Source of the DNA: Dyadobacter fermentans DSM 18053
Lineage (GTDB): Bacteria > Bacteroidota > Bacteroidia > Cytophagales > Spirosomataceae
NCBI RefSeq assembly: GCF_000023125.1
Contig: NC_013037.1
Span: 6,798,501-6,862,500, forward strand
Length of the DNA: 64,000 nt
Direction of reading: 5' to 3'
Part shown: positions 62,496-64,000 of the stretch, one piece after another
Numbering within the stretch: the first letter of the stretch is position 1
Layout of the letters: the number at the start of each line of letters is the position of its first letter
Notes under the pieces: generated by a model
Database searches by the model: none
Told to the model about the DNA's origin: nothing
What the model saw: only the letters and a program-made list of their open reading frames with translations
Program-made: the position numbers and the translations under genes

Positions 62496-64000
62496 CTAAA
62501 CATCCTGCCGCAACACTTCCAGCGGTGGGCGGGACAAGATGCCGCGGCTATTGAGCAAACCGATAATGACAGTTAGCAACGAGACGAAAAGAAAGATCAA
62601 GGCGATCGGCCAGAGCTCAGGGTTGAATTCGGATTCGAAGTTAAATTTTGCCAGGGCGAAACTGCCGATCACGGCGATCAGGATGCCGGTGAAGGCGGCG
62701 AGGGCGCCGAGGAAGAAGTATTCCAGCGAGGTGATCACGAATATCTGTTTGCGGCTGGCGCCCAATGTGCGCAAAAGGACACTTTCCTGAATGCGCTGGT
62801 ATTTGCTGATCATCACCGAAGCGATCAGAACGATCAGGCCTGTCAGAATGCTGAAACCGGCCATGAAGCGGATCACAAAGCCGATTTTGTTGAAAATATC
62901 GTCCAAAACCCGCAAAACAAGGGCGAGGTCGATGATGGAAATGTTGGGATATTCCCTTACCAATGCCTGCTGGAACTGTGCGGAGATCTCGGGGTTGGGC
63001 ACGTGTGTGAGCATGGCGTGGAACTGCGGTGCGTCTTCAAGGACGCCGGTCGGGAATACCACCAGGAAGTTCGTGCGGACTTCACTCCAGTTTACTTCCC
63101 GGAAGCTGGCAATGCTTGTGTTCATAATGGTCCCCTGCACGTTGAAAACCAGCGTGTCGCCCAGTTCGAGGCGGCTTCTTTCCGCGAAACCCTGCTCGAC
63201 GGAAATGGGGATCAATGCGTCGGAAGGGTTGTAAGTACCCTGCCATTTTCCTTTGGTGATCTTTTCCGAAGAGGTCGTAGAATCGCGGAATGTGACGCGG
63301 TACTCACGGCCGAAAATGCGGCGCGACTGCTCGGCGGTGGTGTCGCCTTCGAAATCAGAGGCGGTTTTGCCATTCACTTCTTCGAGCCGCATGTTCACGA
63401 TCGGAACGCTCTGGTTAATGGGTACGTTCTGCGCTTTCGCAATGCGGAGCACGCCGTCTTTCTGGTGACTCTGAATGTCGAAAAGCACCATATTAGGCTG
63501 ATTGTCGCTCCCCGAAAGCTTCACACGGTTGAGCAGGATGGTTTGGATAAAAAACAGCGTGCATATCAGTGACGTGCCGAGGCCTACCGATACGATCAGG
63601 ATGGTAGTCTGGTTATTGGGACGGTACAAATTGGCAAGTCCCTGGCGCCAGAGGTAGCTCCAAGAAGTGGGGAAAAACCGGCGTACGAGCCACATGAGCA
63701 GACTTGCGATGCCGAACAAAATCAGGAACGAGGCCAGGATGCTGCCCGTAAATACCAGTGCCTGCACCCAGGTTTGCATTTGGAGAAACGAAAACCCGAA
63801 TATGAACAGGACAATCAGCCCGTACAATGCCCAGCTTACCGCGTCGCGTTCGGGATGGGAGGCGTCGGAGGCCGAGCGGAGGACGTTCAAAGGAGATACT
63901 TTGCGGATTGATACGAGCGGCGGCAATGCAAAAAGGATCGAAATCAGCACGCCAATGGCCAGTCCCTGACCGATGGCCGGCCAGGAGATGTCGGTGGTGA
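62496..64000 (-). CDS. ABC transporter permease, FtsX/MacB type (N-terminal part outside window)
   Basis: The frame is open through the window edge; reading inward it gives ISWPAIGQGLAIGVLISILFALPPLVSI, so the GTG near 63950 is not the real start. The visible ~500 residues include the linker RKVSPLNVLRS, membrane helices at about 40-95 and 120-145, a large extracytoplasmic domain, and a closing FtsX domain (FMAGFSILTGLIVLIASVMISKYQRIQESVLLRTLGASRKQIF) that ends PLEVLRQDV. This is the C-terminal half of a double-FtsX permease of the YbbP type, probably for lipid or lipoprotein export with a separate ATPase gene outside the window. Confidence 0.88.
   Translation of the reverse strand, partial: TTDISWPAIGQGLAIGVLISILFALPPLVSIRKVSPLNVLRSASDASHPERDAVSWALYGLIVLFIFGFSFLQMQTWVQALVFTGSILASFLILFGIASLLMWLVRRFFPTSWSYLWRQGLANLYRPNNQTTILIVSVGLGTSLICTLFFIQTILLNRVKLSGSDNQPNMVLFDIQSHQKDGVLRIAKAQNVPINQSVPIVNMRLEEVNGKTASDFEGDTTAEQSRRIFGREYRVTFRDSTTSSEKITKGKWQGTYNPSDALIPISVEQGFAERSRLELGDTLVFNVQGTIMNTSIASFREVNWSEVRTNFLVVFPTGVLEDAPQFHAMLTHVPNPEISAQFQQALVREYPNISIIDLALVLRVLDDIFNKIGFVIRFMAGFSILTGLIVLIASVMISKYQRIQESVLLRTLGASRKQIFVITSLEYFFLGALAAFTGILIAVIGSFALAKFNFESEFNPELWPIALIFLFVSLLTVIIGLLNSRGILSRPPLEVLRQDV

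Noticed and set aside
1..64000. Mobile elements, prophage, tRNA or rRNA genes
   Set aside because: No transposase, integrase, terminal inverted repeats, tRNA cloverleaf or rRNA sequence was recognised by eye; short or divergent elements could still have been missed.

Overview
The window (about 64 kb) comes from a Bacteroidota chromosome, most likely a member of the Cytophagales close to Dyadobacter or its relatives. This is inferred from content rather than from any marker gene. The evidence is three complete SusC/SusD pairs, a TonB receptor paired with a DUF4249 lipoprotein, type IX secretion C-terminal signals of type A and type B, CHRD and DUF1080 proteins, few recognisable Shine-Dalgarno sites, and -33/-7 promoters of the TTTG...TAnnTTTG kind. 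No rRNA, tRNA, CRISPR array, phage or transposase gene was seen.

Layout. (1) 1-6 kb: the end of an outer-membrane-type protein; a three-gene minus-strand surface operon (T9SS-sorted protein, BclB-like protein, tail-fibre/C1q-like protein); then an LA_2272-type surface-repeat protein overlapping a lipid A-type acyltransferase, and a CHRD lipoprotein. (2) 6-13.3 kb: alanyl-tRNA synthetase, a DUF4249/TonB-receptor/lipoprotein operon, and a lone FecR-N-terminal-like membrane protein. (3) 13.8-28.7 kb: two tandem SusCD pairs, then a DUF1080 hydrolase, a Tat-exported Gfo/Idh/MocA oxidoreductase, a DUF6807 (PmoA-like) protein and a Dabb protein. This resembles a periplasmic 3-keto-glycoside pathway. 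(4) 28.7-33.6 kb: a homologue of cyanobacterial acyl-ACP reductase, an Old Yellow Enzyme-family flavin oxidoreductase broken by a one-base frameshift, an HxlR regulator, a GH9 glycosidase and a small charged protein. (5) 33.7-42.4 kb: acyl-CoA dehydrogenase, thioredoxin-like, GNAT, PlsC and acyl-ACP desaturase genes, a large gliding-motility-type (CHU_C) adhesin, and a DUF433/DUF5615 toxin-antitoxin pair. (6) 42.4-53.7 kb: a complete myo-inositol catabolic cluster (iolB, C, A, G, sodium symporter, iolJ, D, E) with a divergent LacI-family regulator. (7) 53.8-64 kb: a DUF3857/transglutaminase membrane protein, a third SusCD pair, a DUF6932 nucleotidyltransferase-like pair, and the C-terminal half of an FtsX-type ABC permease.

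How the parts work together. The inositol cluster encodes every step from myo-inositol to acetyl-CoA plus a glycolytic triose. An exact 14-bp palindromic site, TGCAAACGTTTGAA, lies in the iolB/lacI divergent promoter region. It occurs twice more, 20 bp apart, upstream of the third SusC gene about 9 kb away. I infer that the LacI protein controls both units and that the third SusCD pair imports an inositol-containing ligand through the outer membrane.

Other structure. Two unrelated heptanucleotide tandem repeats occur: one lies between iolB and iolC, inside a larger inverted/direct repeat region, and one lies in frame inside the alanyl-tRNA synthetase gene. A 62-nt near-perfect hairpin precedes the DUF1080 gene. 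Strong bidirectional hairpins separate several convergent gene pairs.
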